Shown here one piece after another: positions 17,925 to 27,144 of a DNA stretch of 35,526 bases. The stretch lies in assembly GCF_947488985.1 (NCBI RefSeq), contig NZ_CANLBV010000035.1, positions 1-35,526 of the forward strand, given 5' to 3'. Source of the DNA: an uncultured Vibrio sp. GTDB taxonomy: Bacteria; Pseudomonadota; Gammaproteobacteria; Enterobacterales; Vibrionaceae. Made by a program: the position numbers and the translations under genes. Under the pieces are notes generated by a model that was not told the origin of the DNA, made no database searches, and saw only the letters and a list, made by a program, of their open reading frames with translations. Position 1 is the first letter of the stretch. Each line of letters begins with the position of its first letter.

Positions 17925-17950
17925 ACAGTGAAGCGTCTAGACAGTGAAGC
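17925..17950. repeat. 10-bp direct repeat in the fkpB-ispH gap
   Basis: ACAGTGAAGC occurs at 17925-17934 and again at 17941-17950, six bases apart. It may be a small duplication; no function is evident. Confidence 0.5.
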
Positions 17951-18002
17951 TCTGGGTTGAGTGTCATAGCTGTAAGGCGGTGCTATTCTAACGTTAAGAG
18001 AG

Positions 18003-18434
18003 CTATTCGACAGCTAAGATATTGACATCAAACGTAACGTCTTGGCCTGCAAGTGGGTGATTAAAATCAACCGTCACTGAGTCACCCGCGATATCTGTAA
18101 TAATACCTGGGATTTCCATACCGTCAGGGCCAGAGAATACCATGATGGTGCCAATTTCAACATCTGTACCACCAGCAAATTTTGCTTTATCCATATGGTG
18201 AATATGATCTGGATTAGGCATACCAAACGCATCTTGTGCTTTCAGTTCGATAGACTTTTCCGTGCCTTCTTCAAGTCCAAGCAGGCATGCTTCGAAGTTC
18301 TCACTTAGGCTACCATCACCCATAACGAACTTTGCTGGTTTACCCATATTTTCCGTACTATCGGCAACTGAACCATCCTTCATCTTAATCGTAAAATGTA
18401 GGGTTACTGCTGAATCATTTTTAATTGCTGCCAC
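18003..18434 (-). CDS. fkpB: FKBP-type peptidyl-prolyl cis-trans isomerase (SlpA type)
   Basis: A small cytosolic isomerase/chaperone of the SlyD/SlpA group. FKBP segments are visible (VTLHFTIKMKDGSVADST, LGLEEGTEKS) around an inserted flap with GMPNPDHIHHMDKAKF. There is no His-rich tail, which argues against SlyD. I place the start at the GTG at 18434 (143 aa, reading V/M-AAIKNDSAV) because AAGGA lies eight bases upstream. The longer frame from the ATG at 18473 adds 13 residues not typical of the family. In Enterobacteria fkpB sits between lspA and ispH exactly as here. A strong terminator lies between it and lspA, so it probably has its own promoter. Confidence 0.93.
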   Translation of the reverse strand: MAAIKNDSAVTLHFTIKMKDGSVADSTENMGKPAKFVMGDGSLSENFEACLLGLEEGTEKSIELKAQDAFGMPNPDHIHHMDKAKFAGGTDVEIGTIMVFSGPDGMEIPGIITDIAGDSVTVDFNHPLAGQDVTFDVNILAVE

Positions 18435-18503
18435 GTTACTTTCCTTAGACTTCTTTATTATTTGAGAACGCATTCTGCTTTGCTCTCATATTAGTTGCAG
18501 CAT

Positions 18504-18539
18504 AAAAAAAAGCGCCACCGGAATCAACCGACAGCGCTT
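18504..18539 (-). terminator. rho-independent terminator after lspA
   Basis: On the minus strand AAGCGC and GCGCTT form the outer stem, with an inner CGG/CCG pairing, followed by a run of eight T. It is a strong intrinsic terminator ending the ileS-lspA transcript. Confidence 0.85.
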
Positions 18540-18618
18540 AGGGCTATTCTATTCTGTGAGTCATAGACTGACTTTAGGGTAATCTATTTCAAAACGTTTT
18601 TACTTAAGGCTTATTCGC

Positions 18619-19119
18619 CTATTTGCTTTCGTCTTTCTTGCGAAAACCATCGAGGATGATCATCGCGGCACCGATACAGATTCCCATATCCGCTAAGTTG
18701 AATGCAGGCCAGTGGTAAGTGCCCCAGTAGAAATCTAAGTAATCGACAACAAAGCCGTGTACGACTCGGTCAAATACGTTGCCAACCGCACCACCAATGA
18801 TGATTGCATAAGCGATGTTGTTCCACTTTTCTGTCGCTGGTAGCTTGCTCATCCAATACGTCAGCATTCCCGTTACCACAAAAGCAATCGCAGTGAAAAA
18901 CCAACGCTGCCAGCCACTCTGGTCGCTCAAGAAGCTAAACGCTGCACCGTAATTATGAACATACAGAAAATTAAAAAATGGCAGCACCTCAACACGATTT
19001 GCCCAGCCATAACCCATACTGTCCATAACCAGCAATTTGATGCCAATATCGGCGAGGAAAACCAGCAAAGCCAGCCATAACCAACGCACACCCGATTTTT
19101 TTAATGAAACTTCACTCAT
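18619..19119 (-). CDS. lspA: lipoprotein signal peptidase (signal peptidase II)
   Basis: Inner-membrane aspartyl protease that removes the signal peptide of prolipoproteins after Lgt has added diacylglycerol. The 166-aa protein has four membrane spans. The catalytic aspartates lie in GNVFDR (D117) and FNLADM (D144), and the N-terminal ADIGIK and [11 protein letters not shown] blocks are conserved. It is downstream of ileS, as is nearly universal in Proteobacteria, but here a terminator-like hairpin (19211-19250) and a second long hairpin (19140-19189) occupy the 158-bp gap. Expression may therefore be partly separate from ileS. Confidence 0.96.
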   Translation of the reverse strand: MSEVSLKKSGVRWLWLALLVFLADIGIKLLVMDSMGYGWANRVEVLPFFNFLYVHNYGAAFSFLSDQSGWQRWFFTAIAFVVTGMLTYWMSKLPATEKWNNIAYAIIIGGAVGNVFDRVVHGFVVDYLDFYWGTYHWPAFNLADMGICIGAAMIILDGFRKKDESK

Positions 19120-19139
19120 TTCTATTCCTAGTATTTACG

Positions 19140-19189
19140 AAGTTGGTATTCATTATCACCTGATTTAAGTGATCATCAGTACCCAACTT
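19140..19189 (-). other. 50-nt imperfect hairpin in the lspA leader
   Basis: AAGTTGG (19140-19146) pairs with CCAACTT (19183-19189), and inside this ATCAC (19155-19159) pairs with GTGAT (19169-19173) around a nine-base loop. It lies 20 bases before the lspA ATG, so on the mRNA it would be a leader structure. No regulator is known to me. Confidence 0.4.
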
Positions 19190-19210
19190 GGCGAAACACA
19201 TTTCCTATAA

Positions 19211-19250
19211 TTAAAAATAACCCCAGTTGATACTGGGGCTATAATTTTTA
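19211..19250. terminator. terminator-like hairpin after ileS
   Basis: CCCCAGT (19221-19227), loop TGAT, ACTGGGG (19232-19238), flanked on both sides by A/T runs. On the minus strand it lies 28 bases after the ileS stop and could end or attenuate the transcript before lspA. Confidence 0.65.
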
Positions 19251-19277
19251 CAAAAAGTTCAGTCTTTCTCTGAGCGG

Positions 19278-22136
19278 TTATGCGAACTTACGCACTTCGC
19301 CTTCACCGTCGATGTTCGACACACAACGACCACAAACTTTCTCGTGACCTTCGATAGTGCCTACATCTGGAGTGTGGTGCCAGCAACGGTCACACTTCTC
19401 AGCTTCAGTCGCCGCTACTTCAACGAATAGACCTTCAACGTCTGTCGCTTGAGCCGCATCAGACTTCTCGCTTAGTGGCTTAACAACCGCAGCAGAAGTG
19501 ATAAGTACGAAACGTAGCTCATCTTCTAGCTTGTTGATCTTAGCCGCTAGTGCGTCGTCAGCGTATAGAGTCACTTCAGCTTGCAGTGCACCACCGATTG
19601 TTTTCTCTTTACGAGCATCTTCAAGAAGCTTGTTCACTGCGCCACGAACAGTCTGGATTTCAGCCCAGAATTCATTGCTTAGCTCTTCGCCTTCAGCAAG
19701 ACCAAATAGACCTTCGTACCATTCGCCAGTAAACACGAACTTGTCACGAGCGCCAGGCATCTCATTCCAGATTTCATCTGCAGTGAACGACATGATAGGT
19801 GCCATCCAACGAACTAGAGCTTCTACGATGTAGTAAAGCGCAGTCTGACAGCTACGTTGAGCATGGCTGCCCTGTTTTGCTGTGTACTGACGGTCTTTGA
19901 TTACGTCTAGGTAGAAAGAACCCATTTCGATAGAACAGAACTGCATTAGACGCTGAGTTACACCGTGAGTATTGTACTCGCCGTATGCTTTAACGATCTC
20001 TTCTTGTGCAGCTTGAGCACGGCCAACAGCCCAGCGATCAAGTGCCACCATTTCTTCAGCAGGAACTAGGTCAGTTTCAGGGTTGAAACCGTTCAAGTTC
20101 GCTAGGAAGAAACGCGCCGTGTTACGAATACGACGGTAAGCATCCGCTGAACGCTTCAGGATTTCATCAGAAACCGCAACTTCACCAGTGTAGTCTGTAG
20201 AAGCAACCCATAGACGCAGGATATCTGCACCTAGCTTGTTGGTTACATCTTTAGGCGCAACAACGTTACCGATAGATTTAGACATCTTACGGCCGTTACC
20301 ATCAACCACGAAACCGTGTGTTAGCACTTGCTTGTACGGTGCTTCGTCTTTCATCGCGATAGATGAAATTAGAGAAGACTGGAACCAGCCACGGTGTTGG
20401 TCTGAACCTTCAAGGTAAAGATCAGCACTGTGAGTGCGCTCTTCATTCGGGAAGTTGTACTCTTCGCGAGAATCAACAACAGAGAAGTGCGTCACACCTG
20501 AGTCGAACCATACGTCTAGCGTATCCATTACTTTTTCGTACTTATCAGCGTCTTCTGCGCCCATAAGTTCAGCAGCGTCTACATCCCACCAAGCTTGAAT
20601 GCCTTTCTCTTCAACGAGCTTCGCAACTTTTTCAATAAGCGCAGGGCTTTCTGGGTGAAGTTCTGCTGTTTCTTTATGAACGAACAGAGCAATTGGCACA
20701 CCCCAAGTACGTTGACGAGAGATACACCACTCAGGGCGACCTTCAACCATACCTTCGATACGGCTTTGACCCCACTCAGGCAACCACTCAACACTCTTGA
20801 TGGACTCTAGTGCTTTAGCACGTAGGCCAGCTTGATCCATCGAGATGAACCATTGTGGTGTTGCACGGAAGATGATTGGCGTTTTATGTCTCCAACAGTG
20901 TGGGTAGCTGTGCTCGTAAGCGTGGTGATGCAGAAGTGCACCTTTCTCTTTTAGAACTTCTAAAACAGAATCGTTCGCTTTGAATACGTGCTGACCTGCA
21001 AATAGCTCAGTATCTGGCAGGTAAACGCCGTTTGAGCCTACTGGGTTAGCGATTTCTAGGTTGTATTTCTTACCAACCACGAAATCCTCTTGACCGTGAC
21101 CAGGCGCAGTGTGAACCACACCAGTACCTGAATCTGTTGTAACGTGGTCACCAAGAACAGCAGGAACAGTAAAGTCGTAGAACGGGTGGTTGAACTGAGA
21201 AAGCTCAAGATCAGCACCAGTAGCAAAACCAAGGTTGTGGAAGTGCTCGATACCTGCACGATCCATTACGTCTTTTGCTAGTTCAGAAGCAACAACGATA
21301 CGTTGAGCAGGCTGGTCGCCATTCGCTTCAACTTGGATAAGCACGTATTCAAGATCATCACGTAGACATACTGCGCGGTTAGCAGGCAGAGTCCATGGTG
21401 TTGTTGTCCAGATAACGATAGAGATTTCGCCCTGACCCGCGTGGCCTTCAGCTAGAGTAAATTTCTCTAGAAGCGCCGCTTCGTCAGCTGCTGTAAATTT
21501 CACATCGATAGATGGCGATACTTTATCTTTGTATTCAACTTCAGCTTCAGCCAGAGCAGAACCACAGTCAGTACACCAGTGAACTGGTTTGAAACCTTTA
21601 AGAAGGTGACCTTTGTCTGCGATTTTACCTAGAGAACGAATGATGTTCGCTTCTGTGCCGAAATCCATAGTGCGGTAAGGTTTGTCCCACTCGCCCATGA
21701 TACCAAGACGTTTGAAGCTCTCTTTCTGACCTTCAACTTGGCCCGCAGCGTACTTACGACACTCTTCGCGGAATTCAGCAGCCGAAATCTTCTGACCAGG
21801 CTTACCTTTCTTCTTCTCAACCATTAGCTCGATTGGAAGACCGTGACAGTCCCAACCAGGGATGTACGGTGCATCAAAACCAGAAAGGGTCTTAGATTTA
21901 ATAATAATGTCTTTAAGAATCTTATTCAGCGCGTGGCCAATGTGAATGTCGCCGTTCGCGTATGGAGGGCCATCATGCAGTACGAAAGATTTTTTACCTT
22001 TCTTTGCCTTACGGATTTCGCCGTAAAGATCTTCTTTGTACCAACGCTTAAGCATTTCTGGCTCACGATTTGCCAGATTGCCGCGCATTGGGAACCCTGT
22101 TTCTGGTAAGTTCAGGGTATCTTTATAATCACTCAT
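19278..22136 (-). CDS. ileS: isoleucyl-tRNA synthetase
   Basis: Class I aminoacyl-tRNA synthetase, 952 aa, charging tRNA-Ile in the cytosol. [12 protein letters not shown] holds the HIGH motif (65-68) and [10 protein letters not shown] the KMSKS loop (617-621). The editing CP1 domain lies between, with [13 protein letters not shown] and [16 protein letters not shown]. The C-terminus has the zinc site C915-x2-C918 and C935-x2-C938. This is the bacterial IleS1-like, mupirocin-sensitive form by architecture. GGAA precedes the ATG. It follows ribF by 63 bp without a terminator, so murJ-ribF-ileS are likely one transcript. Confidence 0.98.
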   Translation of the reverse strand: MSDYKDTLNLPETGFPMRGNLANREPEMLKRWYKEDLYGEIRKAKKGKKSFVLHDGPPYANGDIHIGHALNKILKDIIIKSKTLSGFDAPYIPGWDCHGLPIELMVEKKKGKPGQKISAAEFREECRKYAAGQVEGQKESFKRLGIMGEWDKPYRTMDFGTEANIIRSLGKIADKGHLLKGFKPVHWCTDCGSALAEAEVEYKDKVSPSIDVKFTAADEAALLEKFTLAEGHAGQGEISIVIWTTTPWTLPANRAVCLRDDLEYVLIQVEANGDQPAQRIVVASELAKDVMDRAGIEHFHNLGFATGADLELSQFNHPFYDFTVPAVLGDHVTTDSGTGVVHTAPGHGQEDFVVGKKYNLEIANPVGSNGVYLPDTELFAGQHVFKANDSVLEVLKEKGALLHHHAYEHSYPHCWRHKTPIIFRATPQWFISMDQAGLRAKALESIKSVEWLPEWGQSRIEGMVEGRPEWCISRQRTWGVPIALFVHKETAELHPESPALIEKVAKLVEEKGIQAWWDVDAAELMGAEDADKYEKVMDTLDVWFDSGVTHFSVVDSREEYNFPNEERTHSADLYLEGSDQHRGWFQSSLISSIAMKDEAPYKQVLTHGFVVDGNGRKMSKSIGNVVAPKDVTNKLGADILRLWVASTDYTGEVAVSDEILKRSADAYRRIRNTARFFLANLNGFNPETDLVPAEEMVALDRWAVGRAQAAQEEIVKAYGEYNTHGVTQRLMQFCSIEMGSFYLDVIKDRQYTAKQGSHAQRSCQTALYYIVEALVRWMAPIMSFTADEIWNEMPGARDKFVFTGEWYEGLFGLAEGEELSNEFWAEIQTVRGAVNKLLEDARKEKTIGGALQAEVTLYADDALAAKINKLEDELRFVLITSAAVVKPLSEKSDAAQATDVEGLFVEVAATEAEKCDRCWHHTPDVGTIEGHEKVCGRCVSNIDGEGEVRKFA

Positions 22137-22199
22137 CGATTCTTAATTCCGTTATATTGGGCGAAGTTAGACATTATGTTAATCGGTGGAATCATCCGA

Positions 22200-23135
22200 T
22201 TAATTCTTTAGCTGAAGCAGCCACACCCTTGCGGCTTCAGCATCCAATTCTATTTGATTTTTTAGTGCGTCGAACGATTCAAATTTTATCTCGTCGCGCA
22301 GTTTATGCAAAAGTCGTACTTCTAACTGTTTACCATATAAATTGGCTTGAAAGTCAAAAAAATGCACTTCTAATTGCTGCCTTACCCCATTCACCGTTGG
22401 TCGTTGTCCAATATTAGCAACGCCACCGACAGCAACACCGTCGATATCCAATGCTTCAACAACATACACTCCCGAAACAGGAGAAACACAACGCTTTAAT
22501 GGAATATTAGCGGTAGGGAAACCGATAGTTCTCCCTAGTTTTCGACCATGGGACACTCGACCACTAATACTGTAATCACGCCCTAACATGGTAGCACTTG
22601 CAGCCAAGTCATCGACCGCTAATGCATTTCGTATCTCAGTACTACTGACGCGTAATTGGTTTAAGCAATAGCTTTGGGTGCTGACCACCTCAAAACCGTA
22701 CTTCTCGCCTGCAGCTTTGAGCATAGCGAAATTACCAGTGCGACCTTTACCAAAGCAAAAATCGTCACCAACCACCAAGAACTTCACACCAAGCTTATCA
22801 ACCAAAAGATCTTTAATGAATGCTTTGGCGGATAAACTGGCAAAATACTGATTAAAATTAACACACAATAAACGGCTAATCTCTAGCTTGCTCAGTTGCA
22901 CGTATTTATCTCGTAAGCGAGTTAAACGTGCTGGGGCTCTATCTCGGGCAAACAGCTCCATAGGCTGCGGCTCAAACGTCATAACAACAGAAGGGAGACC
23001 TAATGCTGCTGCTTGTTTAGAAACCTGACTCAGCACCTCTTGATGTCCTAGATGAACACCATCGAAGTTACCTATGGTTAATACACAGCCATGATGCTGC
23101 GCTTTAATATTGTGTATACCTCGGATCAGTTCCAT
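22200..23135 (-). CDS. ribF: bifunctional riboflavin kinase / FAD synthetase
   Basis: Makes FMN from riboflavin and FAD from FMN. In the 311-aa protein residues 1-180 are the nucleotidyltransferase domain, with LTIGNFDGVHLGH (HxGH at 28-31) and the VGDDFCFGKGRTGN block. Residues 185-310 are the riboflavin kinase domain, with GRTIGFPTANI and GVYVVEA. It sits between murJ and ileS as in most Gammaproteobacteria, 70 bp after murJ. The ribosome-binding site is weak (AGGTTTT, distant), which suggests modest expression or coupling. Confidence 0.97.
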   Translation of the reverse strand: MELIRGIHNIKAQHHGCVLTIGNFDGVHLGHQEVLSQVSKQAAALGLPSVVMTFEPQPMELFARDRAPARLTRLRDKYVQLSKLEISRLLCVNFNQYFASLSAKAFIKDLLVDKLGVKFLVVGDDFCFGKGRTGNFAMLKAAGEKYGFEVVSTQSYCLNQLRVSSTEIRNALAVDDLAASATMLGRDYSISGRVSHGRKLGRTIGFPTANIPLKRCVSPVSGVYVVEALDIDGVAVGGVANIGQRPTVNGVRQQLEVHFFDFQANLYGKQLEVRLLHKLRDEIKFESFDALKNQIELDAEAARVWLLQLKN

Positions 23136-23205
23136 TATGATCAGCTAAAACCTGTTATTTGCATCATTTATTGTGTGAAACCGACGGATTATATACTAAT
23201 CAGTA

Positions 23206-24768
23206 TTAATCTGTCGCTGCTTTTAAATGTTTTACTCGGATACCTAAAATCAGTACCGAAATAATATAAACAAAGCCACCAAATCCAATCAAGCCTGTTA
23301 ATGTCAGCGCTCTCTGACTGAAGCTCCATTCAAGCCACTGTTGCATATTATCCAGCTGCCACAAAATCGCCATTACCATAACCACACCCGAGACAAGCAA
23401 CTTAGTACTAAACCATAGGGTGGTCTGAGTGAGTTTGTAGACCCCCGCAAGATGTAACCCGCGATACAATAAGCTCATATTGACGAAGGCCGACAGCACC
23501 GTTGCTATCGCTAAACCCACATAGCCATAGAAATAAGCAAAAATGGCGTTAAAGACCATATTGGTTGTCATCGCTATAATGCCGTACTTCACTGGCGTTT
23601 TGGTATCTTGGCGAGAGTAATAGCCCGGAGCTAAAACTTTAATCAGCATAAAGTTAAGCAAGCCCGATGCGTAGGCGATCAATGACATTGATGCTTGCTG
23701 TACATCGTGAGGAGAAAACTCACCGCGCATGAAGAGCACCATCAACATAGGTTTAGCTAAAACAATCAGGCCTAACATAGCCGGAACGCCAAGCAGCAAC
23801 ACCATACGCACGCCCCAGTCCATGGTGTGTGCAAAGCCTTCACCCGCCTTATCGACGTGCTTACGAGATAAGGCAGGAAGGATCACAGTCGCGATTGCTA
23901 TACCAAACAGCCCTAGAGGGAATTCAAGCAGTCGATCAGAATAGTACAACCAACTGATGGAGCCTGTTGCGAGGAAACTGGCAATAAAAGTATCAAATAA
24001 TAAGTTGATTTGACTGACGGATACACCGAACAAAGCGGGGATCATTAAGGTGCGAATCTTAACCACGCCCGGATCTCTCCAGCCCCATTTCGGCTTAACC
24101 AACACCCCAGCCTTGATCAAGAAAGGCATTTGAAAAAGGAATTGGACTAAACCACCAAGAAACACACCAATGGCCAAGCCAATTTCTGGTTGTTCTAGAT
24201 TCGGAGAGATAAACCATGCCGAAGCTATGATCATGACGTTTAAGAACACAGGGGTAAAAGAAGAAACCGCAAACTTACCGAGTGTATTAAGGATGGCACC
24301 AGATAAAGCGACAAAGGTGATAAACCATAAGTAAGGAAAGGTAATCTTGAGCATAAAGCTTGCTAGCTCAAACTTTGGGGCTGATGGACCATCATTCAGC
24401 CAGTCGATAAACCAACCGGCACCAAACATCGCAGTGATCACGCCAGAGCCCAAGACTCCGACAACGGTAACGATTGAGACTAAAACCCCGAGCGTACCAG
24501 ACACTTTAGCAATGAGATCCCGTGTCTTATCTTTATCACCGGCGGCGTGGTATTCCGTTAATACAGGAACAAACGCTTGAGAAAACGCACCTTCTGCAAA
24601 AAGTCGACGTAAGAAATTAGGAATTTTATTAGCGAAGAAAAATACGTCGGCACTCGCTCCTGCTCCCATCAAATTTGCTACTACTACATCACGTACTAGC
24701 CCTAACACACGGGAAACAAAAGTCATTGCACTGACAATCAGGCCTGACTTTAATAGTCGTTTACTCAC
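23206..24768 (-). CDS. murJ: lipid II flippase MurJ (MviN)
   Basis: Inner-membrane MOP-superfamily flippase that moves lipid II to the periplasmic side for wall synthesis. About 14 hydrophobic segments are visible. The family N-terminus SAMTFVSRVLGLVRD, RRLFAEGAFSQAFVPVL and the central YYSDRLLEFPLGLFGIAIATVILPALS are present, including the functional Arg/Asp residues of the central cavity. I place the start at the GTG at 24768 (520 aa, V/M-SKRLLKSG) because AGAGG lies five bases upstream. The longer frame begins with a TTG at 24804 without a ribosome-binding site. It is the first gene of the murJ-ribF-ileS cluster, divergent from rpsT. Confidence 0.96.
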   Translation of the reverse strand: MSKRLLKSGLIVSAMTFVSRVLGLVRDVVVANLMGAGASADVFFFANKIPNFLRRLFAEGAFSQAFVPVLTEYHAAGDKDKTRDLIAKVSGTLGVLVSIVTVVGVLGSGVITAMFGAGWFIDWLNDGPSAPKFELASFMLKITFPYLWFITFVALSGAILNTLGKFAVSSFTPVFLNVMIIASAWFISPNLEQPEIGLAIGVFLGGLVQFLFQMPFLIKAGVLVKPKWGWRDPGVVKIRTLMIPALFGVSVSQINLLFDTFIASFLATGSISWLYYSDRLLEFPLGLFGIAIATVILPALSRKHVDKAGEGFAHTMDWGVRMVLLLGVPAMLGLIVLAKPMLMVLFMRGEFSPHDVQQASMSLIAYASGLLNFMLIKVLAPGYYSRQDTKTPVKYGIIAMTTNMVFNAIFAYFYGYVGLAIATVLSAFVNMSLLYRGLHLAGVYKLTQTTLWFSTKLLVSGVVMVMAILWQLDNMQQWLEWSFSQRALTLTGLIGFGGFVYIISVLILGIRVKHLKAATD

Positions 24769-24840
24769 AGAAACCTCTGACACTGGTTGATTACTTTCAA
24801 GCAAGGATAAATACTATCCTGTCCTTAGAAGCATAATTAT

Positions 24841-24869
24841 TAGCATTGGTCTAAAAATGCTGTTAGAAT
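24841..24869 (+). promoter_or_regulatory. rpsT distal promoter, extended -10
   Basis: TGTTAGAAT (24861-24869) is an extended -10 of the form TGnTAGAAT. The -35 (TAGCAT, about 24841-24846) is poor. E. coli rpsT also has two promoters, so two here is plausible. Confidence 0.45.
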
Positions 24870-24944
24870 CCCCGCCATCTTAACCGCGATGACCTTTCCA
24901 TACCAAAACTTGTTTTGGCTGAGATTGGTTTTTGCACAAATCAT

Positions 24945-24973
24945 TTGACAATTGAGCGCCTATGAGGGATAGT
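24945..24973 (+). promoter_or_regulatory. rpsT proximal promoter
   Basis: TTGACA (24945-24950), a 17-bp spacer, and GATAGT (24968-24973): a perfect -35 and a good -10 for sigma 70. The start would be near 24980, giving a leader of about 40 bases. Confidence 0.75.
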
Positions 24974-25019
24974 CCTCGCCCTTAAATTGTCACCGAACTA
25001 AGTTTTTGGGAGTTAGACC

Positions 25020-25280
25020 TTGGCAAACAGTAAATCTGCTAAGAAGCGCGCTATCCAAGCTGAGAAACGTCGCCAGCACAATGCTAGCCGTCGTTCTATG
25101 ATGCGCACTTACATGAAAAAAACTATTGCAGCTATTGAAGCTGGCAATAAAGAAGCTGCAACTGCTGCTCTTGTAGAAGTTACACCTCTTCTAGACCGCA
25201 TGGCGACTAAAGGCCTTATTCATAAGAATAAAGCTGCACGTCATAAGTCTCGTTTCGCTGCTGCAATCAAAGCTCTTTAA
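25020..25280 (+). CDS. rpsT: 30S ribosomal protein S20
   Basis: An 86-aa, very basic primary 16S rRNA-binding protein. The sequence [18 protein letters not shown] is typical, and the rest is the expected three-helix bundle. The start codon is TTG, with GGGAG upstream. E. coli rpsT also starts with UUG, where the weak start is tied to translational autoregulation by S20; the same control is inferred here. It is a single-gene unit with two candidate promoters and a very strong terminator, divergent from murJ. Confidence 0.98.
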   Translation: MANSKSAKKRAIQAEKRRQHNASRRSMMRTYMKKTIAAIEAGNKEAATAALVEVTPLLDRMATKGLIHKNKAARHKSRFAAAIKAL

Positions 25281-25306
25281 TAGATATTTGATTACAACGC
25301 AAAACG

Positions 25307-25334
25307 AAAAAAACCGGCCTCGGCCGGTTTTTTT
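25307..25334. terminator. strong bidirectional terminator after rpsT
   Basis: AAACCGGCC-TC-GGCCGGTTT extended by A and T runs on the two sides. It can end rpsT (+) and, from the other side, hlyU (-). Confidence 0.92.
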
Positions 25335-25470
25335 ATATCTAAATTTTGAGTAAGGCTATTATTTGGTTAACTGATAGCGAGTGAGCTTACTGATCGTTAT
25401 GTCACTCACCGATAGACAATGAAACGAATAACAAACCATCATCTAGCGGCAATAAAGTACCAGTACTAAG

Positions 25471-25764
25471 CTACTTACAATACATGCCATGCAGTAGGTT
25501 AATCATTGTTTTTACTTGCTCGCTGCTCAAAGTGTAATACACGGTTTGAGCTTCTTTGCGAGTTTCGACCAAACCATCTCTTCTCAACCAAGCAAGATGT
25601 TGAGATAAAGCGGACTGGCTCAATTCCAACTTACTACATAGCTCCCCAACCGACAGCTCAGTATCATGCAATAGGCATAAAATCTGTAAACGACGCTCGT
25701 TGGCCATCGCTTTAAGTAGAATCACGGCTTGTGCCGAGTTCTTCTCCATCTCTTTTACGTTCAT
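25471..25764 (-). CDS. hlyU: ArsR-family transcriptional regulator HlyU
   Basis: A 97-aa winged-helix repressor-type protein. In Vibrio HlyU relieves H-NS silencing of hemolysin or RTX toxin genes. The recognition helix is in LELSQSALSQHLAWLRRDGLV (about 46-66), followed by the wing KEAQTVYYTL. The metal-binding ELCVCDL box of classic ArsR sensors is absent (here ELSVGELCSKL), which fits HlyU. Cys30 and Cys96 correspond to the redox-active C38 and C104 I recall from V. cholerae HlyU, offset by eight residues; Cys43 is additional. An in-frame stop lies four codons upstream of the ATG, so there is no N-terminal extension. GGGAG precedes the start. It is downstream of nhaR in the same direction. 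Confidence 0.92.
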   Translation of the reverse strand: MNVKEMEKNSAQAVILLKAMANERRLQILCLLHDTELSVGELCSKLELSQSALSQHLAWLRRDGLVETRKEAQTVYYTLSSEQVKTMINLLHGMYCK

Positions 25765-25865
25765 AGTTTGGCTCCCTACGACTTCTTACGCCAACTACGG
25801 GCTATCCGAATTTACGACATATTGTAGAGTGATGATAATCGATATCAATTGATTAACAAACTAAC

Positions 25866-26756
25866 TCACTCGAACAATTTGCTAAAATCTGCGTCGCATA
25901 CATTTTTTACCGCAGGGTGCTGGATCATCCTCTCGGCAAAGATAACGTAATACTCCTCTTTGAGCTCATCAATACCGCCCAGCAATTGCAGCGATGTCTC
26001 TTTTTTAATCTCAGACATATAAATGGTTGGGGCTAAGAAAATGGCATCGTGATGATAGCGTGCAAAAGCTTTCATCAATGCGGCATCATCAAACTCACCT
26101 AAAATATCAGGTTTGAGTCCTTGTCGATCAAACCACTGCAGTACTTTACGCCCCATTGAGGTTCGGCTACCAGGGAGCAGCAGTTTTCTTTGTTCTAATA
26201 CGGCGGGGAAACTCGCGTTCTCTACTTTGCCCGAACAGAAAAAGCTCATGCTACTCTCGCCCAGTTTCTTACTAAATAAGCCTGGGCTTTGGCTAGAGTC
26301 AACTGGGCAATCTGACAAGATCATATCCAGCTTATGCTGCGAGAGTTGCTCAAGTAACATTTCATGGGTTGATTCAAAGCAACGCAAATGAATGCTGTTA
26401 TCTGGAGGTGTCGTCGACATCAATATCTTACTGATCAGTCTTTTAGACAACGCGTCAGCAACACCAACATCAAACAAAATATTGGAATGTTGGCTGTAAT
26501 TCACGATATCCAGCATTTCGTAGCTCAGGCCAAACATACGATCGGCATATTTAAAAACCAACTGACCAAGCTCTGTTGGCTCAACACTGCGCCCATTGCG
26601 CTTGGTCAACTTGCCATCCATACGCCCTTCTAACGCTTTTATCTGACCTGTCACCGTTTGTGGTGTGAGAAATAGTGCTTCAGCGGCTTTAGTAACAGAG
26701 CCTTGCTTACAAACCATCCAAAAGTAATAAAGATGGTTATAGTTGAGGTGCGACAT
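25866..26756 (-). CDS. nhaR: LysR-family transcriptional activator NhaR
   Basis: A Na+-responsive LysR regulator, in E. coli the activator of the NhaA antiporter gene. The HTH lies at about residues 4-60 ([35 protein letters not shown], cited in parts: [27 protein letters not shown]), followed by an effector domain. I place the start at the ATG at 26756 (296 aa). The longer frame to 26840 would begin upstream of a very good promoter at 26788-26816, and its extra 28 residues are not family-like. nhaA is not adjacent. Instead the divergent neighbour is a Na+/phosphate symporter gene, making that gene a candidate target. hlyU follows after 101 bp. Confidence 0.93.
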   Translation of the reverse strand: MSHLNYNHLYYFWMVCKQGSVTKAAEALFLTPQTVTGQIKALEGRMDGKLTKRNGRSVEPTELGQLVFKYADRMFGLSYEMLDIVNYSQHSNILFDVGVADALSKRLISKILMSTTPPDNSIHLRCFESTHEMLLEQLSQHKLDMILSDCPVDSSQSPGLFSKKLGESSMSFFCSGKVENASFPAVLEQRKLLLPGSRTSMGRKVLQWFDRQGLKPDILGEFDDAALMKAFARYHHDAIFLAPTIYMSEIKKETSLQLLGGIDELKEEYYVIFAERMIQHPAVKNVCDADFSKLFE

Positions 26757-27144
26757 AGATGTGCCGTAATAAAAGAGTAGATATCCTTTTATACCAAATA
26801 TGCTCCCCCCTCTCAATATATTCGTAAAAACCGAAACCAAAAAGGAAAAACAACCCCTTTATCCGAAATATAAGATTTAACAATGTCATATTTCAACCAG
26901 TCATTTTAACTTTTTTATCAGTTTCATTATCTACACCACCTATCCAACAAAGAAATAAAAGCAATACTAAACAATAAGTTAAATCAGACACATTCCAAAA
27001 AATAATCTTTAAAGAGTCAATCATCACAAAAAATCGCCGCCTAAGCAAAAATGTAATATTACTGAAATATTCCACCTCTAACATCGTGCTCAGATTAAAC
27101 AAACAGACCACAACAGACTAAAACGGTCCAATGGAGAAAACATT
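26757..27144. other. AT-rich divergent nhaR-nptA regulatory region
   Basis: This 388-bp gap contains the nhaR promoter (26788-26816), and the nptA promoter must lie in its right half. TGTAATATTAC near 27050-27060 is a small dyad, but no clear -35/-10 pair for nptA is visible. A 72-codon minus-strand frame here (26893-27111) looks like chance. No perfect Pho box was found. Confidence 0.5.
26788..26816 (-). promoter_or_regulatory. nhaR promoter
   Basis: On the minus strand TTGAGA (26811-26816), a 17-bp spacer containing six G in a row, TGG and TATAAA (26788-26793). The -35, spacing and extended -10 all agree. Transcription would start about 25 bases before the ATG at 26756. Confidence 0.75.

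Noticed and set aside
25831..25855. Dyad near AATCGATATCAATTGATT in the nhaR-hlyU gap as a HlyU operator
   Set aside because: The symmetry is imperfect and the sequence is simple AT-rich; there is no basis to assign it to HlyU.
26881..26905. Possible Pho box upstream of nptA (TGTCAT and AGTCAT)
   Set aside because: The two halves are 15 bp apart rather than the 11 bp of a Pho box, and the flanking bases do not fit.
26893..27111. A 72-codon minus-strand frame in the nhaR-nptA gap
   Set aside because: Its composition follows the AT-rich gap, it has no ribosome-binding site or family resemblance, and it occupies the divergent promoter region.
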